A DNA stretch of 64,000 bases from Streptomyces sp. 130 (GTDB lineage Bacteria > Actinomycetota > Actinomycetes > Streptomycetales > Streptomycetaceae): assembly GCF_007096885.1 (NCBI RefSeq), contig NZ_VJNO01000007.1, positions 1 to 64,000 on the forward strand. The letters are read 5' to 3'. Shown in pieces: positions 47,568 through 55,894 of this stretch (the first letter of the stretch is position 1; each line of letters begins with the position of its first letter). A model generated the notes under the pieces. It was not told where the DNA came from, made no database searches, and worked only from the letters and a program-made list of their open reading frames with translations. Position numbers and translations under genes: made by a program.

Positions 47568-48426
47568 GCGCACCTCCAAGTCGACCGGCGGTGTTCCCGG
47601 CGCAGAGGAACAGCACCGTCTTCAGCTGGAACGGCGTGAGCCAGGGGTGCTTGCCGAGGATCAGCGCGCACAGGCCCGAGATGTGCGGCGCGGCGAAGCT
47701 GTTGCCGGTCGAGCGGATGGTGCCGCCACCGGGCCAGGCCACGGGCACGCGTACCCCGCGCGCGTGGAACTCCACGGGCGGCGAGGGGTTGTAGTAGTAC
47801 GTCATCGGGTCGTCCTCGTCGTGGCTCGCCACGGAGATCACCGAGGAGAACGACCAGGGATAGCTGGGCACCGGCCGGTTGTGCGCGGAGACGACGAGCA
47901 CGCACCGGCGGAAGTAGGCCCGGTCCGCGAGCTCGTGGAGCCGCGCGGTCAGGGCGGGCCGGGTCGTCGCCAGACTCAGGTTGATGACGTCGAAGTCCTG
48001 CTCGATGGCCCACGCGAGACCGGCGATCAGGGCCGGACCGCTGCCGGTCTTGCCGTCGGTCAGCACCTGGACGGACGAGAGCGAGACCCCCGGTGCGACG
48101 GACCGGATCACCCCGGCGCAGGCGGTGCCGTGTCCGGCGCGGTCGGTGGCCGCGCACGGCACCATCTCCACCTCGCCGCTCTCGTCCGGCACGGCCGTCA
48201 CGGCGAGGTCGACCGGGCCGACCAGCGGATGGCCGCCCTCGACCCCGCTGTCCACGACGCACACCCGGACCCCGGTACCGTCGGCGCCGCCCCACGCCCA
48301 CTCGGGCGAGACCGACTCCATGGGGACGGACGAGAACCCCGCCGCCGTCTGCTCCCTGGTCGCACCCCAGGCCGGGACACCCGGGGTGTAGGGCCTCGGC
48401 GGCCGTCTCCAGGGCGGATCGCTCAT
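47551..48426 (-). CDS. Cytoplasmic S8-family serine peptidase of the RiPP-like locus
   Basis: 291 residues with a complete catalytic set: D59 (VVDSGVEGG), H99 (AGHGTACAG), oxyanion N183 (SAHNRP) and S243 (GNSFAAPHISG). There is no signal peptide and no I9 propeptide, so it should act inside the cell. It is coupled to the cyclase gene (4-bp overlap). Leader-peptide removal from the precursor at 52278, or cleavage of the regulator tail, are the natural hypotheses, unproven. The GNS variant of the usual GTS around the nucleophile is unusual. Confidence 0.88.
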   Translation of the reverse strand: MSDPPWRRPPRPYTPGVPAWGATREQTAAGFSSVPMESVSPEWAWGGADGTGVRVCVVDSGVEGGHPLVGPVDLAVTAVPDESGEVEMVPCAATDRAGHGTACAGVIRSVAPGVSLSSVQVLTDGKTGSGPALIAGLAWAIEQDFDVINLSLATTRPALTARLHELADRAYFRRCVLVVSAHNRPVPSYPWSFSSVISVASHDEDDPMTYYYNPSPPVEFHARGVRVPVAWPGGGTIRSTGNSFAAPHISGLCALILGKHPWLTPFQLKTVLFLCAGNTAGRLGGAHDETR

Positions 48427-51400
48427 CGGTCCTCCTCCAGCTCGGCCAGCCACGCCCGCACCGTCCGGGCGGGGAGCACGGCCTCCTTCGCCGTCAGCGC
48501 GGCCAGCGCGCGCCCGGCCGCGTGCCGCGCCCGCGCCTTCTCGCCCGCCGCGTCCAGCACCAGGGCCGCCTCGGACCAGACGTCACCGATGAGGCACGGG
48601 TCGTCGGTGCCGTCCAGGGCGGCGACGGCGCGTTCGGCGTCCCCGACCGCCTCCCCGTACGCCCCGGCCCGCGCCCGCACCCGGGCCCGCAGGGCCAGCC
48701 GGACGGCCCGGGTACGCGCCTCCGCCACCGGGTGGGCGGGCGGCTCGGTGAGTTCGGGCGCGTCGAGGAGGGCGTCGGACCCGGCGCGGAACCGCTCGCG
48801 GGCCGCGTACAGCCGCAGGGTGGCCGCGGTCCGGGCCTGCCCCAGAGCGGCCAGCCCGTCCGCCGCCGCCGTGTAGTGGCCGGCCGCCGCCGGGTGGGCG
48901 CCGGCCAGGGACTCCACGAACCCCGCCGTCTGGTCGGCCGCCAGTGCGCCGAGGGCCAGCGCCAGGTCGTCGCAGTGGACGCGGACCCGCGCGACGTCCT
49001 CGCGGGCCGCGTCCACCCGGTCCGACAGGGCCAGGTGCCGTGCCCGGGTCAGCAGGACGGGCACGAGGAGACTCCGGTCCGCGTCGAACCGCCGGACCAG
49101 GTCCTCGCAGAGCGCGATGGCCTGCCCGAGCGGGGTCGGTGACCACTGCGTCAGCTCGCAGATCGACGCCAGGATGCGGTTCGCCTCATAGGTGTCGCCG
49201 AGCCGGCGCGCCCGGGACAGCGCGTCGCGCATGGCGCCCTCCGCCGCACCGAGCCGGCCCTCGGCGAAGCTCCGCAGCGAGGACAGCTGATGCAGCCTGC
49301 ACCAGCTCAGGTCGTCCGCCGCACCCGGCTGGGCGTCTTCGGCACCCGGTCCGTACGGGGCGCCGGCGGGCCCCGGTCCGCCCGACCGCAGGGCGATCAG
49401 CTGCCGCAGGATGGCGCAGGTGTCCCGGGTCGGCACGTCGTCGGCGCTTCTGCGTTCCGCCTCGGCCACGGCCCGCCGGGCGCCGTCCCAGCGGCCCAGC
49501 GCGGCATACGCGTCGGTGATGCGGGCGGCCAGCACCCGGTGCTGGGGGTCGCCGTCCGGGGTGAGGCCGCGCCCGCGCTCCATCAGGGAGAGGGCGGCGG
49601 GCAGGTCGCGCCACTGCAGCGCCCGGTATCCGGTGGCCACCAGGGCCCGGGCCGCGCGGCCGGTCAGCGCGGGCAGCCCGGGGTCCCCCGGGTCCGCCTC
49701 GGACAGCAGCCGGCACGCGGACTCCAGGTGGTGGGCGAGGTCGCCCTCCGCGGCCGGGCGCGGCGTCCGCCCGTCGAGCCGGTCGGCGAGCACGGTGTGC
49801 CAGGCCGCCCGCCGGGCCTTCGACGTCATCTCGTACAGGGTGTCCCGGGCCAGCGCGCGGGTGAACCGGTAGCTGCCGGGCGGTCCGTCCAGGTGGATCA
49901 CCCGGGAGCGCAGCAGCCGGGTCAGCGCCTCGTCCAGGGCCCCGCCGGACAGGGCCGGTTCGTCGTCGGCGAGCGCGCGCACGTCCCCGGCCGTGAACGA
50001 CCCGCCCACCCCCGCCGCCCGTTCCAGCACGGCCCGGTCGGTGGCCGGCAGCCGGTCCAGCCAGGCGGTCAGCAGGACCCGGACCGATGTGGGGACGCCC
50101 TGGTCCACCGCCCGGGGACCGGACAGGTTCTCCAGCAGCAGTTCGGCGAAGAGCGGATTGCCGTCGCACTCCCGGACGACCCGGGCCAGCTCGTCGTCGG
50201 TGGCGACCGCCTCCTGCGCCGCGACCTCCGCCCGGTCCGCGAGCAGCCCCACCAGCCGCTCGGTGGCGGCGCGGGGCAGCGGGTCGAGGTGCAGCACGAG
50301 GTCGCCGCCGGACGGCGCCGCCGCCTCGTTCCTGGCCACCCGCACGACCAGCACCCGTGCGTCCCGTATCCCCTCGCACAGATCGGCGACCATGTCGGCC
50401 AGCGTCGGCTGGGCCCACTGGAAGTCCTCCAGGACCAGGATCACGGGGGCGCTCCGGCCGAGGGCCTCCAGCAGGCGCCGGAACGCCCAGCCGATCTCCT
50501 CGACGCTCACCGGGAGCCCGTCCCCGGAGCGGACGCCCAGGGCCGTGGCGAGGGCGGTGACGGCGCGGTCGGCGCTCGGGCGCAGCGTCTCCAGCGCGCT
50601 GCGGGCCTGTTCCCAGCCGCCGGGCAGCGACCAGACCGCGTCGGCCAGCGGACGGTGGGCGAGCCCGGCACCGTACGCCTGGCAGCCGGCCCGCAGCACG
50701 ACGGTCCCCTCCGCGCCGTGCCTCGCCAGGAACTCCCGTACCAGGCGGGACTTCCCGATGCCCGAGGGGCCGGTGACCGTGACGGGACGGCTGCGGCGCT
50801 CGCGGCGGACCGCCTGGAACTCGCGCAGCAGCGCGGCCAGATCGGCGTCCCGGCCGACGAGGGGCACCAGATCCTCCTGGCCCGTGGACTCGGCGACCGA
50901 GAGGGCCCGCCAGGCGGCGACCGGTTCGCGCTTCCCCTTCACCCGCAGCGGGGCGACGGCCTCCAGGCGGACCCGGCCGCCGACGAGCCCGGCCGTCTCC
51001 GCGCCGATCAGGATCTCGTGCGGCCCGGCGTGCGACTGGAGGCGGGCGGCGGTGTGCACGACGTCGCCGACGACCCTCGCCGCCCCGCCGAGCACCCCCG
51101 CCACCACGGCCTCTCCCGAGGCGATCCCGCAGTGGATGTCCAGCCGCACCCCGGGACCGGTCGCGATGGCCGCCACGGACTCGCGGACGGCGCAGGCCGC
51201 CCGGACCGCGTGCAGCGCGTCGTCCTCACGGGTGACGAACGCCCCGAAGACGGCCATCACCGCGTCACCGATGAACTTCTCGACCACCCCGCCGTGTTCG
51301 GTGACGGCCGTGGTGCAGGCCCGGTAGTAGCGGTCCATGGTGCGCCGCAGCGCCTCCGGGTCCAGGGTCTCGGCCAGCACGGTCGAGCCGACGAGGTCGA

Positions 51401-51536
51401 TGAAGACCGCCGTGACGATTCTGCGGCTGTCCGACGACGCCACCCCCGCGACCACCGGTGTGCCGCACTCCGGGCAGAACCGGGCCCCGTCCGGCACCGC
51501 GGCCCGGCAGCCGCCGCACCGCGCGGCACCGTTCAC
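48423..51536 (-). CDS. Class III nucleotide cyclase / AAA ATPase / TPR protein
   Basis: 1037 residues. A zinc ribbon (C7, C10, C21, C24) is followed by a class III cyclase domain with metal-binding D47 (VFIDLVGST) and D91 (FIGDAVMAVFG), then GDVVHTAARL. An AAA/STAND-like ATPase domain starts near residue 220 with Walker A VTGPSGIGKSRL and Walker B VILVLEDFQW. The C-terminal half is TPR-like helical repeats. Such proteins are signalling hubs; a second messenger is possible but several family members are inactive. The GTG overlaps the HTH gene stop (GTGA), so they are coupled. Confidence 0.88.
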   Translation of the reverse strand: MNGAARCGGCRAAVPDGARFCPECGTPVVAGVASSDSRRIVTAVFIDLVGSTVLAETLDPEALRRTMDRYYRACTTAVTEHGGVVEKFIGDAVMAVFGAFVTREDDALHAVRAACAVRESVAAIATGPGVRLDIHCGIASGEAVVAGVLGGAARVVGDVVHTAARLQSHAGPHEILIGAETAGLVGGRVRLEAVAPLRVKGKREPVAAWRALSVAESTGQEDLVPLVGRDADLAALLREFQAVRRERRSRPVTVTGPSGIGKSRLVREFLARHGAEGTVVLRAGCQAYGAGLAHRPLADAVWSLPGGWEQARSALETLRPSADRAVTALATALGVRSGDGLPVSVEEIGWAFRRLLEALGRSAPVILVLEDFQWAQPTLADMVADLCEGIRDARVLVVRVARNEAAAPSGGDLVLHLDPLPRAATERLVGLLADRAEVAAQEAVATDDELARVVRECDGNPLFAELLLENLSGPRAVDQGVPTSVRVLLTAWLDRLPATDRAVLERAAGVGGSFTAGDVRALADDEPALSGGALDEALTRLLRSRVIHLDGPPGSYRFTRALARDTLYEMTSKARRAAWHTVLADRLDGRTPRPAAEGDLAHHLESACRLLSEADPGDPGLPALTGRAARALVATGYRALQWRDLPAALSLMERGRGLTPDGDPQHRVLAARITDAYAALGRWDGARRAVAEAERRSADDVPTRDTCAILRQLIALRSGGPGPAGAPYGPGAEDAQPGAADDLSWCRLHQLSSLRSFAEGRLGAAEGAMRDALSRARRLGDTYEANRILASICELTQWSPTPLGQAIALCEDLVRRFDADRSLLVPVLLTRARHLALSDRVDAAREDVARVRVHCDDLALALGALAADQTAGFVESLAGAHPAAAGHYTAAADGLAALGQARTAATLRLYAARERFRAGSDALLDAPELTEPPAHPVAEARTRAVRLALRARVRARAGAYGEAVGDAERAVAALDGTDDPCLIGDVWSEAALVLDAAGEKARARHAAGRALAALTAKEAVLPARTVRAWLAELEEDR

Positions 51537-52057
51537 AGGAGCTTGATGTCCTGTCCCTCCACCTCACCGGAGACCGCTTCCAGCCGCTCCTTGACGGAGT
51601 TGAGGACCTGGACCTCTTGCTCGCTGAGCGCCGAGAGGACCGAGCGCTGCTCCACCGCCAGCAGGTCCACCGGGTGTCCGGCCTCACGCAGTGCGTGCAG
51701 GGCGTCGAAGGTCATGGCTACCGGTACCTCGTTCCCGTAGTGCGGCCAGTCGAGGGTGACGCCGGCCGGTTTGATCGAGCACTCCGCGACCGCCGCCGCG
51801 AGGGCGTCGACGGCCTCGGGGGCCTCCTGCCGCTTCCGCTCGTCGGCGGGCAGCGGCGGCCAGATCCCCTGGACCAGAACGCCCTGGGCGTACAGCCGCG
51901 CAATCATTTCCGTACGGTTGGACGCGCCCGTTCTTCGGAGCATGTTGCATAAGTGAGCCGCTACCGTGTGCGGGCTGATGCAGAGAGCTTCGGCGATATC
52001 CCGGTTCGAGTAGCCGGCGGCCACGAGCGAAGCGATCAGAATCTCACGCCTGGTCAA
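51533..52057 (-). CDS. LuxR-type HTH protein with precursor-like C-terminal domain
   Basis: 174 residues. A LuxR/GerE HTH occupies the very N-terminus (residues 1-60: LVAAGYSNRDIAEALCISPH, then TVAAHLCNMLRRTG). A linker follows, then residues 120-169 align without gaps to residues 6-55 of the peptide precursor at 52278, with 30 of 50 identical (shared AGxPVDLL, RLxAVS, VEGQ). The tail ends DIKLL without the precursor's core or Cys. The start is TTG with AGGGG 8-9 bp upstream; an in-frame stop excludes an earlier start. It heads the minus-strand operon and probably senses or is processed with the peptide system. Confidence 0.88.
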   Translation of the reverse strand: MTRREILIASLVAAGYSNRDIAEALCISPHTVAAHLCNMLRRTGASNRTEMIARLYAQGVLVQGIWPPLPADERKRQEAPEAVDALAAAVAECSIKPAGVTLDWPHYGNEVPVAMTFDALHALREAGHPVDLLAVEQRSVLSALSEQEVQVLNSVKERLEAVSGEVEGQDIKLL

Positions 52058-52277
52058 ACCCTTTACCCCTCATTTCGGTGAGCAAAGCATGGGCCGGCAG
52101 GGGGATTTCCTCACTCCCGGGGTCAGAGTAGCTGCGGGTCATGTTCCGGACAAGAACGCCTTGAGCGGGATCTCTCACGCACCGATTCATAGTCGATCGA
52201 GGGATGTGAACCCGGGGGGCGCCGGAGCAGCCTTGCCGTTGCACCAGCCCGTGACCGTCTCCACGAAGGAGTGACCC
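52058..52277. promoter_or_regulatory. Divergent promoter region of the RiPP-like locus
   Basis: This 220-bp region separates the HTH operon from the precursor operon. It contains an imperfect dyad around CCCGGG at 52110-52128 (CTC...GAG arms, six of nine pairs) and a CATAGT -10-like hexamer near 52185-52190 for the plus-strand operon. The HTH protein is the obvious candidate to bind here. No gene is seen within it. Confidence 0.4.
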
Positions 52278-52475
52278 ATGTCGCAAGCACCCCTCGACGC
52301 GCTGCGCAGCGCCGGCACCCCGGTCGACCTGCTGTCGGACTCCGAGCGCGAGGTCTTCAACGCCCTCAGCCCGGACGAGGTCGCGGTCCTCGGCTCGATC
52401 CAGGCCCGGCTCAACGCCGTGTCGGCCGCGGTCGAGGGCCAGGTGAACGACAACCAGGTCAACGTTCTCTGCTGA
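52278..52475 (+). CDS. Putative RiPP precursor peptide
   Basis: 65 residues with an ideal AAGGAG at 52266-52271, 6 bp before the ATG. Residues 6-55 form an acidic, helical leader-like region (DALRSAGTPVDLLSDSER; ALSPDEVAVLGSIQARL). The final residues GQVNDNQVNVLC are Asn-rich and end in C65. There is no signal peptide and no Lys. It is followed by a hairpin, then radical SAM, flavoprotein, exporter and B12-radical SAM genes, the usual company of a modified peptide. The leader is paralogous to the C-terminus of the divergent HTH protein. The class is unknown to me; the leader is not nitrile-hydratase-like or lanthipeptide-like. Confidence 0.82.
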   Translation: MSQAPLDALRSAGTPVDLLSDSEREVFNALSPDEVAVLGSIQARLNAVSAAVEGQVNDNQVNVLC

Positions 52476-52488
52476 TCCCGGCTCTGAC

Positions 52489-52516
52489 GGGTCCGGCGGC
52501 ACCGGCCGCCGGACCC
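52489..52516 (+). terminator. Hairpin between the precursor and radical SAM genes
   Basis: GGGTCCGGCGGC (52489-52500) pairs perfectly with 52505-52516 around the loop ACCG, 13 bp after the precursor stop. No T-run follows. It fits a partial terminator or RNA-stabilising stem that makes precursor mRNA exceed that of the enzymes. Confidence 0.6.
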
Positions 52517-52572
52517 GGCGGAGACGAGGCGCCCGACCGCCGTGCGTCCGGACACCCAGTGGGAGCGTGATG

Positions 52573-53934
52573 ATGGACCGAGTCAGCAGATACCTGGTGC
52601 TGAGCGACCGCGCGTACGCCGACGCCACCGGCGTCCCGGTGCGGCTCGCGTACAGCACCCGCACCGCGAGCACCGTCGCGGTCGACCTCCCCACCGCGCG
52701 GGCACTGGAGGCCGGCGACGCCGCCGCGCTGGCCCCGGCCTGGACCGGCGCCCTGCGCGCGGCCCAGCTGCTGGTCCCGGCCGGCGAGGACGAGCTGTCC
52801 GCCGTGCTCGACCGCAACCGGCGCGCCTCGGCGGACCGTTCGGCGGTGCACATCGCCCTGCTGCCGACCTCCTACTGCAACATGGGCTGCGCCTACTGCG
52901 GCCAGGAGCACACCCGGGGCGGCCTCTCCCGCGACCACCGCGACCGGGTGCGCGACCGCGTGCTGCGCGCCGTGACCGCACCGCGGACCCGCAGCGCCCG
53001 CATCGACTGGTTCGGGGCCGAACCGATGATGGGCTACGCGGTCATCCGCGACCTCGCCCCGCGGTTCGTCGCCGCCGCCGCCGAGCACGGCGTCGCCTAC
53101 TCCTCGGTGATCGTCACCAACGGCTCCCTGCTCACCGCCGCGAAAATCAACACGCTCATCCGCTCCTGCGGTGTCACCCATTTCGAGATCACGATCGACG
53201 GGCCGCCGGACATACACAATGAACACCGGCCACTGAAAAGCGGGCGCGGATCTTTCTGGAACATCGTGCGCGCGGTGCGTGCCGTGCTCGACGAGCCCGA
53301 TCTCGGCCCGGCCCATTTCTCCTTCCGGACGAATGTCGATGTGCACAACCAGGACGCCGTGCCCCGCTATGTCGAGCTGATGGCGGAGCTGGGATTCAGT
53401 CATCCGCGCGTCTCCTTCTCGATCCGTCCCGTGCACTCGTGGGGAAACGACGTATCGGCGATCGAGGTGTCCAAACAGAACTTCGCCGAACGCGAGACGG
53501 GCTGGCTCAGGCTGCTCACCGGTCACGGGCTGCACACACAGCTGCTGCCGACCGACGTGCACAAGGTCCTGTGCCCCGCCACGACCCGCTCGTCCGAGAT
53601 CATCAGCAGCACCGGCAACATCTTCTCGTGCAGCGAGTACCCCCTCGTTCCCGAGGCCGAGCGCACCCTCGCGCTGACGCACATCGACCGGGCGGGCACC
53701 GAACCGGTCCGGCCGCTGGGCCCCTTCGACGGCTGGAACGACGAGATCGCCGAGGGCACCACCTGGTGCAAGGGCTGCGTCTTCATGCCCACCTGCGGCG
53801 GCTCCTGCCCCAAGGCGTGGCAGGAGGGGCACCCGCCCTGCCCCTCCTACAAGTACAACGTCCAGGACCGGTTCGACCTCATCGCCGCCGAATGCGGTCT
53901 GCGGGTGGCCGGTGAGCCCGCCGGAGCCCGGTGA
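52573..53934 (+). CDS. Radical SAM/SPASM-domain peptide maturase
   Basis: About 453 residues. The SAM-cluster motif is LLPTSYCNMGCAYCGQEH, a canonical CX3CX2C at C102, C106 and C109. The barrel follows (IDWFGAEPMMGY; ITIDGPPDIHNEHR). The C-terminal SPASM region holds the auxiliary-cluster cysteines (TTWCKGCVFMPTCGGSCPKA, then PPCP). Such enzymes install thioether, C-C or epimer modifications on peptides whose leader they recognise. GTG 52567, ATG 52570 and ATG 52573 are all open; GGGAG at 52561-52565 best suits 52573. It overlaps the flavoprotein gene. Confidence 0.9.
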   Translation: MDRVSRYLVLSDRAYADATGVPVRLAYSTRTASTVAVDLPTARALEAGDAAALAPAWTGALRAAQLLVPAGEDELSAVLDRNRRASADRSAVHIALLPTSYCNMGCAYCGQEHTRGGLSRDHRDRVRDRVLRAVTAPRTRSARIDWFGAEPMMGYAVIRDLAPRFVAAAAEHGVAYSSVIVTNGSLLTAAKINTLIRSCGVTHFEITIDGPPDIHNEHRPLKSGRGSFWNIVRAVRAVLDEPDLGPAHFSFRTNVDVHNQDAVPRYVELMAELGFSHPRVSFSIRPVHSWGNDVSAIEVSKQNFAERETGWLRLLTGHGLHTQLLPTDVHKVLCPATTRSSEIISSTGNIFSCSEYPLVPEAERTLALTHIDRAGTEPVRPLGPFDGWNDEIAEGTTWCKGCVFMPTCGGSCPKAWQEGHPPCPSYKYNVQDRFDLIAAECGLRVAGEPAGAR

Positions 53935-54527
53935 TGACGGCGGAGACCGGCCCGGACGCCCCGCGCCGGCTGCTCATCGGCGTCTGCGGCTCGGGCAACG
54001 TACTCGCCGTGCCGCAGTACCTCATGGCCCTGCGCACCGGCCTCGGACCCGGCGTCGAGATCCGTATGGCCATGACCCGCTCCGCCGCCGCGCTGATCCC
54101 GGCCGCGACCATGCGGCTGCTGTGCCGGGACGTGTACTGCGACGGCGAGGACGAGCTGACGACCGGTCATGTCGCCCCGGCCGTCTGGGCGGACCGGTTC
54201 GTCGTCCTGCCCGCCACCGCCAACATGCTCGGCCAGGCGGCCAACGGCCTCGCCTCCGGACTCCTCAGCTCCGCACTGCTCGCCCATGAACGCCCGGTGG
54301 TGTTCTTCCCGAGCATGAACAGCCTGATGTGGCAGCGCCCGGCCGTCCGCCGCAACGTGGACCGGCTGCGCGCGGACGGCCACGCCGTCGTGGACCCGGT
54401 GCCCGCGGCCGGCTGGCAGATCGCCGCGGGAGACGTACGCAAGAACCTCGGGCTGCCGCCGCCCGCCACCGTGACGGCGGTGATCGGCGAGTTCCTGGAC
54501 ATGCCGGTCGGCCCGCTCGGCGGCTGA
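53931..54527 (+). CDS. EpiD/LanD-like flavoprotein decarboxylase
   Basis: 198 residues of the HFCD family (homo-oligomeric flavin-containing Cys decarboxylases). FMN-binding LLIGVCGSGNVLAVP comes first, the catalytic His is H80 (TTGHVAP), the VLPATANMLGQAANG motif covers 92-106, and the PxMNxxMW substrate clamp is PSMNSLMW with N130. Relatives such as EpiD and CypD oxidatively decarboxylate a C-terminal Cys of a peptide, and the nearby precursor ends in Cys. A role in coenzyme A synthesis is unlikely since the synthetase half of Dfp is absent. The start overlaps the upstream stop (GTGATG). Confidence 0.88.
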   Translation: MMTAETGPDAPRRLLIGVCGSGNVLAVPQYLMALRTGLGPGVEIRMAMTRSAAALIPAATMRLLCRDVYCDGEDELTTGHVAPAVWADRFVVLPATANMLGQAANGLASGLLSSALLAHERPVVFFPSMNSLMWQRPAVRRNVDRLRADGHAVVDPVPAAGWQIAAGDVRKNLGLPPPATVTAVIGEFLDMPVGPLGG

Positions 54528-54553
54528 GCACCCACCCAGCAGAAGGAGAAGAC

Positions 54554-55894
54554 GTGGCAGCGGCCGGACAGCGGCTCCGTACGGCACTGACGGGCGGACC
54601 CATGTCCGTGCGCGGCTTCCGGCTGCTGCTCGCCGGACAGCTCTCCTCCACGGTCGGCGACTACTGCTACGCCGTCGCGCTGCCCTGGCTGATCCTCTCC
54701 GGCGACGGCGGCCCGGTCCTGCTCGGCACGGTCCTGGCCTGCTACGGCATCCCCCGCGTCGTCACCATCCCGCTGGGCGGGGTGGTGGCCGACCGGATCG
54801 GCGGCCGACGAGTCATGCTCATGACCGACCTGGTGCGCGCCGCGGCCGTCGGCCTCCTCGCGGTGCTCGCCTCGGCCGGGACGCCGACGCTGGGCCAGCT
54901 CGCCCCCATCGCCGTCGTCCTGGGCGCCTGCTCCGGGATGTTCATCCCCGCCTCCTACACCCTCCTGCCCGCCCTGCTGCGCAAGGAGGACCTCGGCCGG
55001 GGCAACGCCCTGTCGACCATGGTCAACCAGGTCGGCGGACTCCTCGGCCCCACCGCGGGCGGCGCCCTGGTGGCCGCCTTCGACGCCGGCCCGGCGCTCA
55101 CGGTCGACGCCGCGTCCTTCCTCGTCTCGGCGCTGGTCCTCGCCCGGATACGCACCGGCGCGGACGCGCCCGAACACGACGGCCCCGACGCCGCCGACGA
55201 GGCCCCGGCCCGCAAGGTGACCTTCCCGGAACTGCTGCGCCACGGAAGGCTGCTGCACGTCGTCCTCGTGGTGGCCCTCGTCTGCAACCTGGCCTTCAAC
55301 GGCACGATCGAGGTGGCGCTGCCGGAACTGGCCCACCAGGGCATGGGCGCCACCGGCTACGGAATCCTGCTGACCTGCCTGAGCCTGGGCGGGCTGGCCG
55401 GCTCCCTGGTCGCCGCCCGCAGCCGTCCGGTGCGGTCGCCCGCCTACCTGTTCGCCACGCTCGCGGTCGTCATGGGCATCGCCCTGGCCGCCGTCCCGTA
55501 CGCCGGGGGGCTGGCCGGCGCCGCGGTGTGTGTCTGCGTGTACGCCCTGGCCAGCGGCTGGCAGAACATCGTCGTGGTCACGATGCTCCAGGTCTGGGCA
55601 CCGTCCGCGCTCATCGGCCGGGTCATGAGCCTGGTCATGCTGGCCGTCATGGGCACCTTCCCGGTCTCCGTCGCGGTGGCCGGCTTCGGGGTGCGCCACC
55701 TCGGCGCGGCCCCCTTCTTCCCGGTGGCGGGCGGGGCCATCGCCCTCACCGTGCTGGCCGCGCTCACCCAGCGGGTGTTCCGCGAGCACCGCGCCGACAC
55801 CGAGTACGCCCCACCGGTCGCCGTACCGGCCGGGGCCCCGGCCGCCCGCTCCACGCATCCGGCGCGGGACAACAGTCAGGAGTCACAGCGATGA
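54554..55894 (+). CDS. MFS transporter (putative peptide exporter)
   Basis: 446 residues with about 12 membrane segments, of the MFS_3/enterobactin-exporter type (FRLLLAGQLSSTVGDYCYAV; LGGVVADRIGGRRVMLMTDL is the loop 2-3 motif; SLVMLAVMGTFPVSVAVAGF late). The GTG has AAGGAG 5 bp upstream. Placed between maturation enzymes and overlapping the next gene (ATGA), it probably exports the mature product and gives self-protection. Confidence 0.9.
   Translation: MAAAGQRLRTALTGGPMSVRGFRLLLAGQLSSTVGDYCYAVALPWLILSGDGGPVLLGTVLACYGIPRVVTIPLGGVVADRIGGRRVMLMTDLVRAAAVGLLAVLASAGTPTLGQLAPIAVVLGACSGMFIPASYTLLPALLRKEDLGRGNALSTMVNQVGGLLGPTAGGALVAAFDAGPALTVDAASFLVSALVLARIRTGADAPEHDGPDAADEAPARKVTFPELLRHGRLLHVVLVVALVCNLAFNGTIEVALPELAHQGMGATGYGILLTCLSLGGLAGSLVAARSRPVRSPAYLFATLAVVMGIALAAVPYAGGLAGAAVCVCVYALASGWQNIVVVTMLQVWAPSALIGRVMSLVMLAVMGTFPVSVAVAGFGVRHLGAAPFFPVAGGAIALTVLAALTQRVFREHRADTEYAPPVAVPAGAPAARSTHPARDNSQESQR

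Noticed and set aside
52089..52274. A 61-codon plus-strand frame just before the precursor, considered as a second peptide
   Set aside because: No ribosome binding site, poor codon bias and no similarity to the precursor or HTH tail; it lies in the promoter region.
52278..52475. Classing the peptide as a lanthipeptide or a nitrile-hydratase-leader proteusin
   Set aside because: There is no LanB, LanC or LanM-type enzyme nearby, almost no Ser/Thr in the last 16 residues, and the leader shows no nitrile-hydratase-like sequence. Only the Asn-rich tail recalls proteusins.
54167..55858. A 563-codon minus-strand frame over the flavoprotein and MFS genes
   Set aside because: Histidine/glycine/arginine-rich antisense shadow; the plus-strand genes have ribosome binding sites and family motifs.
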